Shown here: positions 1-8,630 of the stretch, in pieces | How positions within the stretch are numbered: position 1 is the first letter of the stretch | Layout of the letters: every line of letters starts with the position of its first letter | Program-made: the position numbers and the translations under genes | Notes under the pieces: model-generated | What the model was told of the DNA's origin: nothing | The model's input: the letters and a program-made list of their open reading frames with translations, nothing else | The model's database searches: none | From: WRGA01 sp031553395 | GTDB lineage: Bacteria; Bacteroidota; Bacteroidia; Bacteroidales; WRGA01 | Length of the DNA stretch: 64,000 nt | Assembly (NCBI GenBank): GCA_031553395.1 | Contig: JAVBLR010000012.1 | Coordinates: 12,579 to 76,578, forward strand | Direction: 5' to 3'

Positions 1-1
1 G

Positions 2-604
2 AAAAATATAGCTGTATTAGGAGGTCCATGTCATGCCGAGGAAATTGCATTGGAACGTCTGTCTTATCTTACTATTGCTTGTACGGATAAGGCTCAGGCA
101 GAAACATTTGCAAGTACATTAAATTCTCACTTTGTAAAGACATCGGTTTCGGATGATGTTTTAGGTGTCGAATATTCATCGGTATTGAAAAATGTGTATG
201 CCATTGCTTGTGGTATTTGCCATGGACTGAAGTATGGCGATAATTTCCACTCAGTGCTTTTATCCAATGCCATTGAGGAAATGGATGCTTTTTTGCATGC
301 AGTTCATACACTTACACGTAATGTTTGCGATTCGGCATATTTGGGAGATTTGTTGGTAACAGCCTATTCCCGTTTTAGTCGAAACCGTATCTTCGGTACA
401 ATGATTGGGAAAGGGTATTCGGTAAAAACAGCCCAGATAGAAATGGAAATGATTGCCGAAGGATATTACGGAACAAAGTGTATCAAGGAAATCAATGATG
501 GTTATGGCGTTGACATGCCGATTTTGAATGCAGTTTATAATATTTTGTATGAAAAAAAATCTCCGAGTGCAGAGATTAAAGAACTGACAAAGTTTTTGAG
601 GTAA
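2..604 (+). CDS. gpsA: Glycerol-3-phosphate dehydrogenase [NAD(P)+], C-terminal part (partial)
   Basis: Cytosolic enzyme that reduces dihydroxyacetone phosphate to sn-glycerol 3-phosphate for phospholipid synthesis. The frame is open from base 2, so the N-terminal Rossmann domain lies left of the window; about 200 residues remain. Visible motifs are GGPCHAEE (bases 20-43, family GPSHAEE), the segment VLKNVYAIACGI carrying the conserved catalytic Lys, and FSRNRIFG (family SRNRxxG) in the helical substrate domain. The TTG at 50 is internal, not a start. Only 19 bases separate its stop from pgi, so the two are probably co-transcribed. Identification is firm; the missing N-terminus is an edge effect. 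Confidence 0.93.
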   Translation, partial: KNIAVLGGPCHAEEIALERLSYLTIACTDKAQAETFASTLNSHFVKTSVSDDVLGVEYSSVLKNVYAIACGICHGLKYGDNFHSVLLSNAIEEMDAFLHAVHTLTRNVCDSAYLGDLLVTAYSRFSRNRIFGTMIGKGYSVKTAQIEMEMIAEGYYGTKCIKEINDGYGVDMPILNAVYNILYEKKSPSAEIKELTKFLR

Positions 605-623
605 AATAACAAATACATACAAC

Positions 624-1967
624 ATGGAAAATATTAAATTAAACATTGAAAAAGCTTTCGGCTTTGTTGCTAAAGACCGGGTTTACGGATACGAAGAAAA
701 AGCGAAGTCTTGCAATAAAAAATTGCATGACGGAACCGGAAAAGGAAATGATTTTTTGGGTTGGGTGAATTTGCCTTCTTCTGTTTCGGAAGAGATGATG
801 AAAGATATTGAAGCAACGGCAAATACATTGAGAAGTAAATGCGAAATTGTTGTTGTTGCCGGTATCGGTGGAAGTTATTTAGGTGCAAAAGCTGTGATAG
901 ATGCGTTGTCAAATAGCTTCGACTGGTTGCAAAAAGAACGTAGAAATCCGGTAATTGTGTACGCCGGAAATAATATAAGTGAAGATTATTTGTCCGAATT
1001 GATGGAATATTTGTCTGACAGACAATTCGGTATTATCAATATTTCTAAATCGGGAACAACAACAGAAACTGCATTGGCTTTCCGTTTGTTGAAAACTCAA
1101 TTGGAGAAACAAGTTGGAAAAGAAGAAGCACAAAAACGAATTGTTGCTATTACCGATGAATCGAAAGGTGCTTTACGGAAGTTAGCGACACAAGAAGGTT
1201 ACAAAACGTTTGTAATTCCGGATAATGTTGGCGGACGTTTTTCTGTTTTAACTCCGGTTGGTTTATTGCCAATTGCTGTTGCTGGGATAAATCTCCGTGA
1301 ACTATTAAAAGGTGCAGTGGATATGGAAAAATTGTGTGGAATTGATACACCATTTGCCGAAAATCCTGCTGCTATTTATGCTGCTGTTCGTAACGAATTA
1401 TACAAAAACGGAAAGAAAATTGAAATTTTGGTAAATTATCATCCGAAATTACATTTTGTATCCGAATGGTGGAAGCAATTATACGGAGAAAGCGAAGGAA
1501 AAGAAAACAAAGGTATTTTCCCAGCTGCCGTGGATTTTACTACTGATTTACATTCGATGGGACAATGGATTCAGGAAGGCGAACGCTCGATTTTTGAAAC
1601 AGTTATTTCAGTAAAGGAAGCCAATAAAAAAGTGGAAGTTCCTACTGATTCCGAAAATTTGGATGGATTGAATTTCTTGGCGGGAAAACGAGTGGATTAT
1701 GTCAATAAAATGGCAGAACTTGGAACTCAAATTGCCCACGTTGATGGAAATGTTCCGAATCTTCGTATCGAACTTCCGGTATTGAATGCATATTACATTG
1801 GTCAATTATTGTATTTCTTTGAAAAAGGTTGCGGAATCAGCGGGTATATTTTGGATGTAAATCCGTTTGATCAACCTGGTGTAGAAGCATACAAAAAGAA
1901 TATGTTTGCATTACTAGATAAACCGGGATATGAAGCCGAAAGTAAGGCTATAAAAGCGAAAATTTAA
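624..1967 (+). CDS. pgi: Glucose-6-phosphate isomerase
   Basis: Interconverts glucose 6-phosphate and fructose 6-phosphate in glycolysis and gluconeogenesis; cytosolic. The 447-residue length matches the short bacterial form. Visible motifs: GIGGSYLGAK near residues 80-89, the phosphate-binding SKSGTT loop at 141-146, GGRFSVLTPVG at 203-213, EWWKQLYGESEGK at 281-293 (holds the catalytic Glu region) and DLHSMGQ near 308-314. It follows gpsA by 19 bases and ends before a perfect hairpin, so gpsA-pgi look like one transcription unit. The Met at 624 aligns with the usual N-terminus of the family. Confidence 0.96.
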   Translation: MENIKLNIEKAFGFVAKDRVYGYEEKAKSCNKKLHDGTGKGNDFLGWVNLPSSVSEEMMKDIEATANTLRSKCEIVVVAGIGGSYLGAKAVIDALSNSFDWLQKERRNPVIVYAGNNISEDYLSELMEYLSDRQFGIINISKSGTTTETALAFRLLKTQLEKQVGKEEAQKRIVAITDESKGALRKLATQEGYKTFVIPDNVGGRFSVLTPVGLLPIAVAGINLRELLKGAVDMEKLCGIDTPFAENPAAIYAAVRNELYKNGKKIEILVNYHPKLHFVSEWWKQLYGESEGKENKGIFPAAVDFTTDLHSMGQWIQEGERSIFETVISVKEANKKVEVPTDSENLDGLNFLAGKRVDYVNKMAELGTQIAHVDGNVPNLRIELPVLNAYYIGQLLYFFEKGCGISGYILDVNPFDQPGVEAYKKNMFALLDKPGYEAESKAIKAKI

Positions 1968-1991
1968 GACTATTAAATAATTTCCAACATA

Positions 1992-2021
1992 CCCTTAAAT
2001 CCTATCTTCAGGATTTAAGGG
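1992..2021 (+). terminator. Hairpin terminator after pgi
   Basis: Perfect 12-bp stem CCCTTAAATCCT / AGGATTTAAGGG with a 6-base loop, 25 bases after the pgi stop and followed by CTTGTTTGT. The stem is strong, but the U-tract is weak and interrupted. Confidence 0.7.
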
Positions 2022-2047
2022 CTTGTTTGTAAAATAAATCAAACGAA

Positions 2048-3478
2048 ATGGTAAAAGAAAAAATATCAAATTTTTCAAAAAAGATATTGGATTTGATACG
2101 TAAAATATATGCATTTTATGGTAGAAATAATTTGCTGTTTTTCATTCTTTTAACCGTTCTTTTTACGGCAGCTATTTATTTTCTCAATATTTTCACGCCA
2201 CTATTAGCTGATGATTACTGTTATAGCTTTTTATTAGGGGCTCCTACACTTACTCGCTTAGAAAGTATAGGAGATATTATGCAATCACAATACCATCATT
2301 ATTTCAATTGGGGTGGCCGTAGCATTGCACATGGGCTTACACAGTTTTTTTTACTTTATGGGAAGTCTTGGTTTAATGTGGTAAATACATTGATGTATAT
2401 TACATTTACTTTCTTAATATACTTTCATGTAAATACTTACAAATCTTTAAATGTAGGATTATATTTTATCATCAATGTTTTAGTATGGTTTTTTGCTCCT
2501 GCCTATGGAGAAACTGTGCTATGGCTTGTGGGTGCTTGCAATTATCTTTGGGGCACAACATTTATTTTAGCCTTTTTATTGCCTTATAGGTTATATTCTG
2601 CTGATAATTCAAAAATTAACTTTAATTCCTTCCAAACAGTGTTGTTTGCTATTTCGGGAATTATTGCCGGATGGACAAATGAAAATACTGCTGGAGCAAT
2701 GATTTTTGCAGCTATTCTTTTCATTGTATATTATAAGCTGATGAAAATGAAAATTCCAGCATGGTCTATTATTGGAATTATAACTGCTTTGATTGGGTAT
2801 ATTATTTTAGTTGTAGCTCCGGGCAATTATGAGAGGGCAGCTGGTGTAAGTAATAGGCACAATATTATATTTCAAATACTATACCGAGGAGCCACAATTA
2901 CAAGAGATTTGTATTCAAATATGTATTTAATCCTATTCATTGTAGCTATTTTACTTACTTTATATTTTACTTTTAGTAAACCTAGTTTTTCAAATAAATT
3001 TAAATTTGTATTATACTTTATTACTTCATTAAGTGGTGCATATTGTATGGTTTTCAATCCGGGAGGATTTCCTCTAAGAGCTTGGTTTGGAGTTATTTCT
3101 TTCATGTTTATTGCACTTGGATTTTTGTACGTCCATTTACTTAATAATAAAATAGTTAAAAGGTTAAAGCATTGTGTTCTACTATTTTTAATAATTCCTT
3201 TTATTGTAAGCTATGTAACTGCTGCCCGCGATGCGAAATATGTTTCTGATTTTGTAGAAAATAGAATAGACTATATTCTGCAACAAAAAGCATTGGGTAA
3301 TATGGAACTTGAAACAAAACATTTCGTTGCAAATGATAAGCATAATCCAAGATTTACATATGATGATATTGATTGGGATTCAGGATTTTATGGGAATATA
3401 GCCATTTGCGATTATTATGGAATCAAATCTATTAGAGCAACTAAAGAAAGTGATTATTTTTGGAAGAGATTCAAATAA
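2048..3478 (+). CDS. Multi-pass membrane protein, DUF6056-like, probable GT-C-type glycosyltransferase
   Basis: 476 residues with a basic N-terminus, about ten hydrophobic segments spread from residue 28 to 395, and a polar C-terminal tail of about 80 residues. Just after the first membrane segment is LLADDYCYSF (residues 53-61). An acidic pair in this first extracytoplasmic loop is typical of GT-C glycosyltransferases that use polyprenyl-phosphate sugars, and this form is typical of DUF6056. The next two genes encode GtrA- and GtrB-like proteins, the usual partners of the type-specific transferase in O-antigen modification (gtr) clusters. The transferase role is inferred from topology and context; the sugar and acceptor are unknown. 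Confidence 0.65.
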   Translation: MVKEKISNFSKKILDLIRKIYAFYGRNNLLFFILLTVLFTAAIYFLNIFTPLLADDYCYSFLLGAPTLTRLESIGDIMQSQYHHYFNWGGRSIAHGLTQFFLLYGKSWFNVVNTLMYITFTFLIYFHVNTYKSLNVGLYFIINVLVWFFAPAYGETVLWLVGACNYLWGTTFILAFLLPYRLYSADNSKINFNSFQTVLFAISGIIAGWTNENTAGAMIFAAILFIVYYKLMKMKIPAWSIIGIITALIGYIILVVAPGNYERAAGVSNRHNIIFQILYRGATITRDLYSNMYLILFIVAILLTLYFTFSKPSFSNKFKFVLYFITSLSGAYCMVFNPGGFPLRAWFGVISFMFIALGFLYVHLLNNKIVKRLKHCVLLFLIIPFIVSYVTAARDAKYVSDFVENRIDYILQQKALGNMELETKHFVANDKHNPRFTYDDIDWDSGFYGNIAICDYYGIKSIRATKESDYFWKRFK

Positions 3479-3531
3479 GGCTTAATTTATTTATAATTAA
3501 AATTATGGATTAATTTTATAAATCATGTTTT

Positions 3532-3966
3532 ATGTTATCTTTATTAAAGCAACTCTTTAAACGTGATTTTATTTTCTACTGTATAGTTGGAATTATCGGT
3601 CTTTTATTGGATGTGTCAACTTATTACTTATGTTATAAGGTATTTCTGATTAGTTATGCATTATCTAATATTATTAGTTCACATGTTGGAATTCTGAATA
3701 ACTTTATCCTTAACAGTATTTTCACATTTAAAGCTACGGATAAAAAAATTATTCGTTTTCTTTCTTTTTATGGAATTGCATGGGTGGGAATGGGAATAAG
3801 CACATTGCTTATTTTACTTTTTATTAATAAAATGAGTATACACCCTATGATCGCAAAATTTTTGGCATTGGCGGTTGTAACATTAATCCAGTTTACTTTT
3901 AATAAGTATGTAACATTTAGAAAGAAATCTGAGGTTAATGACGCATTCGAAAATAATAAAGAATAA
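3532..3966 (+). CDS. GtrA family membrane protein (putative polyprenyl-phosphate-sugar flippase)
   Basis: 144 residues with four predicted membrane segments, the fold and length of GtrA/DPMS-type proteins. The family is proposed to flip a lipid-linked sugar across the cytoplasmic membrane. Recognisable features are the first helix segment with FYCIVGIIGLLLDVSTYYL, the mid-protein HVGILNNFILNSIFTF (family N-F-x-N-x-x-W/F-T-F pattern) and the C-terminal FTFNKYVTFR. It lies between the DUF6056-like gene and the GtrB-like gene with short gaps, so the three are probably one operon. Confidence 0.85.
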   Translation: MLSLLKQLFKRDFIFYCIVGIIGLLLDVSTYYLCYKVFLISYALSNIISSHVGILNNFILNSIFTFKATDKKIIRFLSFYGIAWVGMGISTLLILLFINKMSIHPMIAKFLALAVVTLIQFTFNKYVTFRKKSEVNDAFENNKE

Positions 3967-3983
3967 CCTAAGAATGTATATAG

Positions 3984-4925
3984 ATGAATAAAGTTACTTG
4001 TTTAAGTGTTCTGGTACCTGTGTACAATGAAGAAGAATGTTTAAGTCTACTTCATGAAAGGTTGTCAAATGTGTTGGATAAAATACATTGTGATTCTGAG
4101 ATTTTGTTTGTGAATGATGGAAGCTCTGATAATACATTGCAGATAATAGCCGGATTACAGAAAAAAGATTCAAGAATTGCATTTATTGATTTATCCCGTA
4201 ATTACGGTAAAGAAATTGCAATGGCTGCCGGAATTGATTATATCAAAGGAGATGCTTTGGTAATTATCGATGCAGATTTGCAAGATCCGCCGGAATTGAT
4301 TTTCGAAATGCTGAAAGACATTGAAGACGGTTATGATGATGTATATGCCAAACGAATATCCCGCGATGGTGAAACATTTACTAAAAAACTAACTTCGAAA
4401 ATATATTACCGCTGGTTGAAGAAAATATCGGATATTCCCATTCAGGAAGATACCGGTGATTATCGAATGTTTAGCAAAAGGGCAATTGATGCTTTACGGG
4501 AATTAAAAGAGTCGGAACGGAATATGAAAGGCCTTTTTTCTTATATCGGATTTAAGAAAAAACCAATTATGTACGAACGCGACGCTCGAGTTGCCGGAGA
4601 AACTAAATGGAACTATTTGAAGCTTACAGGGCTTGCAGTTAAGGGATTGACTTCCTTTTCAATCACACCTTTACGGATAGTTTCGATTATGGGTTTTATT
4701 GTTTCTTTTTGTGCTTTCGTTTATTTGATAGCCATCATTATCAAATCTATTTTATGGAATGACCCTGTAACCGGTTATCCGTCATTAATGTCTGTAATAC
4801 TTTTCATTGGAGGAATACAATTATTGGCGTTAGGTGTGATTGGCGAATATATCGGTATTATTTATTCCGAAACTAAAAAAAGGCCTATTTACTATATAAA
4901 TGAGTATAATTCTGTAAAGCAGTGA
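3984..4925 (+). CDS. GtrB-like family 2 glycosyltransferase (polyprenyl-phosphate glycosyltransferase)
   Basis: 313 residues. The N-terminal GT-A domain (1-225) shows VPVYNEEE (11-18), VNDGSSDNT (43-51), DADLQDPPE (97-105, metal/nucleotide-binding DxD plus QDP) and QEDTGDYRMFSKRA (154-167). Two membrane helices follow at about 232-256 and 270-293, as in GtrB and bacterial Dpm1-like enzymes, which move a sugar from a nucleotide donor to undecaprenyl phosphate on the cytoplasmic face. Placement directly behind GtrA supports a three-step gtr module: charge the lipid (this protein), flip (GtrA), transfer outside (DUF6056-like protein). Confidence 0.88.
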   Translation: MNKVTCLSVLVPVYNEEECLSLLHERLSNVLDKIHCDSEILFVNDGSSDNTLQIIAGLQKKDSRIAFIDLSRNYGKEIAMAAGIDYIKGDALVIIDADLQDPPELIFEMLKDIEDGYDDVYAKRISRDGETFTKKLTSKIYYRWLKKISDIPIQEDTGDYRMFSKRAIDALRELKESERNMKGLFSYIGFKKKPIMYERDARVAGETKWNYLKLTGLAVKGLTSFSITPLRIVSIMGFIVSFCAFVYLIAIIIKSILWNDPVTGYPSLMSVILFIGGIQLLALGVIGEYIGIIYSETKKRPIYYINEYNSVKQ

Positions 4926-4973
4926 TCTTCATATAATAACAAATTTCAATAAATATTTATCAATCAATAACAA

Positions 4974-6038
4974 ATGAAATTAAACATAGCAGTATTGCCC
5001 GGAGACGGAATTGGAGAGGAAATTGTTGCTCAAGCATTGGAAGTAACAAAAGCTATTTGTAAAAAATTCAATCACGAATTAACTTATAATAAAGCAATTG
5101 TTGGTGCTTGTGCCATTGATGCAGTTGGTAATCCGTATCCCGACGAAACACATGAATTATGCATGAATTCTGATGCGGTACTTTTTGGTGCAATAGGCGA
5201 CCCGAAATACGATAATAATCCTTCGGCTAAAGTTCGTCCGGAGCAAGGATTGTTGGCAATGCGTAAAAAATTGGGATTATATGCCAATATTCGTCCGGTT
5301 ACAACTTTTCCTTCGTTGATTCATAAATCGCCTTTGAAAAATGAATTGATTGAAGGTGCTGATTTAATGTGTATTCGCGAATTAACAGGCGGAATCTATT
5401 TTGGCCGTCCGCAAGGCCGTACCGAAGATGGAAATACAGCTTATGATACATGTGTTTATACCCGTGAGGAAATCGAACGCATCGTTCGTTTGGCGTATGA
5501 GTATGCGCAAAAACGCCGGAATAAGGTAACCATTGTTGACAAAGCAAATGTATTGGCGACTTCCCGTTTGTGGCGAGAAGTAAGTCAGGAAATCGAAAAG
5601 GAATTTCCGAATGTCGAAACCGAATATATGTTTGTGGATAATGTTGCTATGCAATTGGTTCAATGGCCAAAGCGTTTCGATGTTGTGGTAACGGAGAATA
5701 TGTTTGGTGATATTTTAACCGACGAAGCTTCTGTAATTACAGGTTCATTGGGAATGCTTCCTTCTGCATCGGTTGGTATTCATACTTCGGTTTTCGAACC
5801 GATTCACGGTTCTTACCCGCAAGCAGCAGGAAAAGACATTGCGAATCCATTAGCAACAATTTTATCAGCCGCATTGATGTTTGAATATGCATTCGGATTA
5901 ATGGAAGAAGGCGCTTTAATCCGTAAAGCTGTTGATGCATCCATGGACGCTGGAATCGTTACGGAAGATATTGCCACGGGAAAAGCGTACAAAACATCCG
6001 AAGTCGGCAAATGGATTGTTGATTATATCTCGAAATAG
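4974..6038 (+). CDS. leuB: 3-isopropylmalate dehydrogenase
   Basis: Oxidatively decarboxylates 3-isopropylmalate in leucine synthesis, using NAD+. 354 residues. Motifs: PGDGIGEEI (9-17), RELTGGIYFGRP near 128-139 (substrate-binding Arg and Tyr), the catalytic Lys in VDKANVLATSRLW, ENMFGDILTDEAS, and the NAD-binding GS(Y/A)P region EPIHGSYPQAAGKDIANP. Family members may also act on 3-methylmalate in the citramalate route. It is separated from leuACD, which lie on the other strand at 16-22 kb. Its stop codon (6036-6038) is followed at once by the arm of an intergenic repeat. Confidence 0.95.
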   Translation: MKLNIAVLPGDGIGEEIVAQALEVTKAICKKFNHELTYNKAIVGACAIDAVGNPYPDETHELCMNSDAVLFGAIGDPKYDNNPSAKVRPEQGLLAMRKKLGLYANIRPVTTFPSLIHKSPLKNELIEGADLMCIRELTGGIYFGRPQGRTEDGNTAYDTCVYTREEIERIVRLAYEYAQKRRNKVTIVDKANVLATSRLWREVSQEIEKEFPNVETEYMFVDNVAMQLVQWPKRFDVVVTENMFGDILTDEASVITGSLGMLPSASVGIHTSVFEPIHGSYPQAAGKDIANPLATILSAALMFEYAFGLMEEGALIRKAVDASMDAGIVTEDIATGKAYKTSEVGKWIVDYISK

Positions 6039-6126
6039 TTAAAAGTTAAGAGTTAAGAGTTAAAAGTTGGTAGCATTTGCAATTTTTACCTTAACTCTTA
6101 ACTCTTAACTCTTAACTCTTAACTTT
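6039..6126. repeat. Intergenic hairpin of TTAACTC tandem words
   Basis: Left arm 6039-6068 (TTAAAAGTTAAGAGTTAAGA and on), right arm 6091-6126 with five copies of the heptamer TTAACTC. The arms are mutually complementary around a 22-base spacer. The element begins on the base after the leuB stop and ends one base before the mnmA ATG, so it fills the whole gap and leaves no room for a conventional ribosome binding site. Confidence 0.9.
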
Positions 6127-6127
6127 C

Positions 6128-7192
6128 ATGAATATTGCTGCACTTGTTTCCGGGGGTGTTGATAGTTCGGTTATCGTACATCAACTAAAAGAAGCCGGTT
6201 ATAATCCAACCATTTTTTATATTAAAATAGGGATGGAGGATGAACATGGTTATATTGATTGTCCTTCGGAAGAAGATATTGAAATCACTACGTATATTGC
6301 AAAGAAATACGGATGCAAATTTGAAGTCGTTTCTTTGCATGAAGAATATTGGGATAATGTTGTCAGTTATACGATTGATGCGGTAAAGCGCGGACTTACG
6401 CCCAATCCGGATATGATGTGCAATAAACTGATTAAATTCGGATGTTTCGAACAAAAATGGGGAAAAGATTTCGATAAAATCGCTACCGGACATTATGCTA
6501 CGACTACAGAAATAGACAATAAAATCTATCTTTCTACAGCCAAAGACAAAGTAAAAGACCAGACTTACTTTCTTGGGCAAATAAATTATTTGCAAGTTTC
6601 CAAATTGATGTTTCCCATTGGCGATTTGCTGAAAAGTGAAGTTCGCCAAATAGCAGCTGAGCAAAAACTTCCAAGTGCACAACGCAAGGATAGTCAAGGC
6701 ATCTGTTTTTTGGGAAAGATTAATTACAATGATTTTATCCGCAGATATTTAGGCGAAAAAGAAGGCTGTATTATTGAATTGGAAACGGGCAAAAAGGTAG
6801 GAAAGCATAAAGGATATTGGTTTCACACTATCGGACAACGTAAAGGGTTGAGATTAAGCGGTGGACCATGGTTTGTTATTAAAAAAGATATTGAACAAAA
6901 TATTGTTTATGTATCTAATGGTTATGACCCTGAAACTCAATACGGAAAAGTAGTAAATCTCGGCGCGTTCGAATTTATTACAGAAGATGTTTGGGGTAAT
7001 TTTAATGACGAAAAGGTTATTACTTTTAAGATTCGCCATACACCCGATTTCACAAATGGTAAATTAACCCGTATCGGAGATATATACCGCATTCAATCCG
7101 AAGATAAAATTCAGGGAATAGCCTCCGGGCAGTTCGGTGTAATATATGATGAGGAATCCCGGCTTTGTTTAGGTAGTGGAGTAATTATATAA
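6128..7192 (+). CDS. mnmA: tRNA-specific 2-thiouridylase MnmA
   Basis: ATP-dependent enzyme that places sulfur on uridine 34 of tRNA Glu, Gln and Lys. 354 residues. The PP-loop SGGVDSS is at 8-14; the catalytic Cys98 lies in PDMMCNKLIKFG; GHYA is at 121-124, DQTYFLG at 144-150, and the second active-site Cys193 is in KDSQGICFLG. The C-terminal part holds the usual beta-barrel and tRNA-binding region (TIGQRKGL). A Bacteroidota genome may carry more than one MnmA paralogue. The start is set by the SGGVDSS spacing and lies one base after a repeat arm. Confidence 0.93.
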   Translation: MNIAALVSGGVDSSVIVHQLKEAGYNPTIFYIKIGMEDEHGYIDCPSEEDIEITTYIAKKYGCKFEVVSLHEEYWDNVVSYTIDAVKRGLTPNPDMMCNKLIKFGCFEQKWGKDFDKIATGHYATTTEIDNKIYLSTAKDKVKDQTYFLGQINYLQVSKLMFPIGDLLKSEVRQIAAEQKLPSAQRKDSQGICFLGKINYNDFIRRYLGEKEGCIIELETGKKVGKHKGYWFHTIGQRKGLRLSGGPWFVIKKDIEQNIVYVSNGYDPETQYGKVVNLGAFEFITEDVWGNFNDEKVITFKIRHTPDFTNGKLTRIGDIYRIQSEDKIQGIASGQFGVIYDEESRLCLGSGVII

Positions 7193-7195
7193 CAG

Positions 7196-7361
7196 CCTCT
7201 CCAAAATCCTCCCCCAAAGGGAGGACTTTGGAGAGGTGGAATATTCAAGTAGGGACAGACCCATGTGTCTGCCCTATTTTCAAAATGATGAGCAATGTGC
7301 CAAATGTATTATTAACGAGACTTCGCAGCTCCCTTTCTATGGGAGAGGGCGGGGGGAGAGG
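7196..7361. repeat. Three unrelated hairpin repeats in one intergenic gap
   Basis: Hairpin 1 (7196-7236): CCTCTCCAAAATCCTCCC paired with GGGAGGACTTTGGAGAGG, one mismatch. Hairpin 2 (7251-7275): AGGGACAGAC, loop, GTGTCTGCCCT. Hairpin 3 (about 7329-7345): CTCCC, loop, GGGAG, followed by a G-rich run to 7361. All are much richer in G+C than the surrounding genes. The first may end mnmA transcripts, but none has a proper U-tract. Confidence 0.75.
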
Positions 7362-7369
7362 CTTTTATT

Positions 7370-7924
7370 ATGAAAACTTTCAGTGAACTTGCAAAATCAA
7401 GACGTAGTACGCGCAAATATACATCCGAAGAATTAACCCCTGAAGAAGTGGAATTGTTAATGAAAGCGGCATTAATGTCACCAACGTCCAAGAATTCGCA
7501 CTCGTGGGAATTTATTTTGGTTGATGACAAAGACAAACTAGCTCAATTAGCTTTATGTAAAGCTCATGGGGCAAATTTCGTTGAGAATGCAGCATTGGCC
7601 GTTGTTGTTGCGGCAGATCCCGAAAAAAGCGAAGTGTGGATAGAAGATGCTTCTATTGCTTCAATTATGCTTCAATTGCAAGCAGAAGATATGGGATTGG
7701 GTTCTTGTTGGGTGCAAATACGAAATCGATTTGCTGCAAATGGAGGAACTTCAGAAGATTATATCCGCGAGCTATTGGGTATTCCGGCAAATATAAATAT
7801 TTTGTCTATAATTGCTATCGGTAAAAAGGGAGAAGAACGAAAACCCTTTGATGAAAACCGCTTACTTTGGGAAAAACTACATTTAAACAATTGGACTGTA
7901 GATTCTAATGACTTTTTAGCTTAA
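7370..7924 (+). CDS. Nitroreductase family protein (FMN-dependent)
   Basis: 184 residues matching the nitroreductase-like fold that binds FMN and uses NAD(P)H. The N-terminal SRRSTRKYTSEELTPEEVELL (about 10-30) holds the FMN-phosphate-binding R-S-x-R segment; AALMSPTSKNSHSWEFILV is the family P-T/S-x-x-N-x-Q/S-x-W/P motif. IASIMLQLQAEDMGLGSCWVQIR is the central helix and dimer region, and the C-terminal IIAIGKKGEERKPF is the usual G-x-P-x-E-like tail. The physiological substrate cannot be read from sequence; these proteins range from quinone or nitro reduction to flavin turnover. Confidence 0.88.
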   Translation: MKTFSELAKSRRSTRKYTSEELTPEEVELLMKAALMSPTSKNSHSWEFILVDDKDKLAQLALCKAHGANFVENAALAVVVAADPEKSEVWIEDASIASIMLQLQAEDMGLGSCWVQIRNRFAANGGTSEDYIRELLGIPANINILSIIAIGKKGEERKPFDENRLLWEKLHLNNWTVDSNDFLA

Positions 7925-7962
7925 CTTTGAACACATTATTTATAAAATACAATTAATATTAT

Positions 7963-8313
7963 ATGGCTAAAGGTAAAATTCTCCAACAAAAAGATTCTCG
8001 CTTAGCGGTGGGTGCATCTTTGTTACTCATTGGAGTTCTATTTTTGTTGGATAAAGTTGGATTTTTTTCGTTTCTTCCTGCTTCTGTTAGAGATTTTGTG
8101 ATGGATTGGCGGAATTTCTTTTTTTATGTAGGAATTATTTTCCTTTTTACGAAAAAAGATAAAATGATGGGAGTGATATTAATTCTCCTCGGGCTTGTAT
8201 TCTATTTTAAAACAATCTTCGGATATTTTCAAGGCTTAGGCGATTTGATTGGTCCAGTTATATTGATTATAATTGGTGGAGCATTGGTATTTGTTGCTTA
8301 TCGGAGAAAATAG
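7963..8313 (+). CDS. Small membrane protein with LiaI/LiaF-like transmembrane region
   Basis: 116 residues, four hydrophobic helices (about 17-32, 51-64, 68-85, 92-112) and a basic tail YRRK. The pattern DSRLAVGASLLLIGVLFLLDKVG near the N-terminus and a glycine-rich last helix resemble the membrane domain of LiaI/LiaF/DUF5668-type proteins. Such domains are often linked to cell-envelope stress proteins, but nothing here proves a role. It sits 38 bases after the nitroreductase and 12 bases before a small acetyltransferase gene. Confidence 0.6.
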   Translation: MAKGKILQQKDSRLAVGASLLLIGVLFLLDKVGFFSFLPASVRDFVMDWRNFFFYVGIIFLFTKKDKMMGVILILLGLVFYFKTIFGYFQGLGDLIGPVILIIIGGALVFVAYRRK

Positions 8314-8325
8314 ATATTTATAAAG

Positions 8326-8595
8326 ATGGAAGATATAATTAAACATAATGAAAATGAATTCCGGTTTGAGTTGGAAAAGGAAGAATTGATTGCTTATGTG
8401 CAATATAAAATTCATGGAAAGGATATGCTATTTACTCATACTATAGTTCCTAAAGAACTTGAAGGGAAAGGCATTGGCTCTACATTGGTAAAACATGCAT
8501 TGGATTATGCATTGGTAAATAATTATAAAATTGTTCCTATTTGCCCTTTTGTAAAAGTGTATGTTGAAAGGCATCCGGAATATCAAACTCAATAG
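8326..8595 (+). CDS. Small GNAT-fold N-acetyltransferase (COG2388-like)
   Basis: 89 residues, the length of the minimal GNAT proteins of the YjdJ/COG2388 group. It shows the beta-hairpin FELEKEELIAYVQYKI, the acetyl-CoA pyrophosphate-binding loop KELEGKGIGSTLVKHAL (family Q/R-x-x-G-x-G/A), then PICPFVKVYVERHPEYQ, the signature C-terminus of this group. The substrate is unknown. It overlaps nothing and lies 12 bases after the membrane-protein gene, so co-transcription is likely. Confidence 0.82.
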   Translation: MEDIIKHNENEFRFELEKEELIAYVQYKIHGKDMLFTHTIVPKELEGKGIGSTLVKHALDYALVNNYKIVPICPFVKVYVERHPEYQTQ

Positions 8596-8630
8596 ATTTA
8601 TTTTGATTCTTAACTTTAATAACTATACAA

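Noticed and set aside
50..604. Complete short gene beginning at TTG 50
   Set aside because: The frame continues upstream with the GpsA motif GGPCHAEE, so it is the cut end of a longer gene.
6091..6126. TTAACTC tandem array considered as a CRISPR-like or minisatellite array
   Set aside because: The unit is only 7 bases with no spacers, and it pairs with an upstream arm; there are no cas genes in the window.
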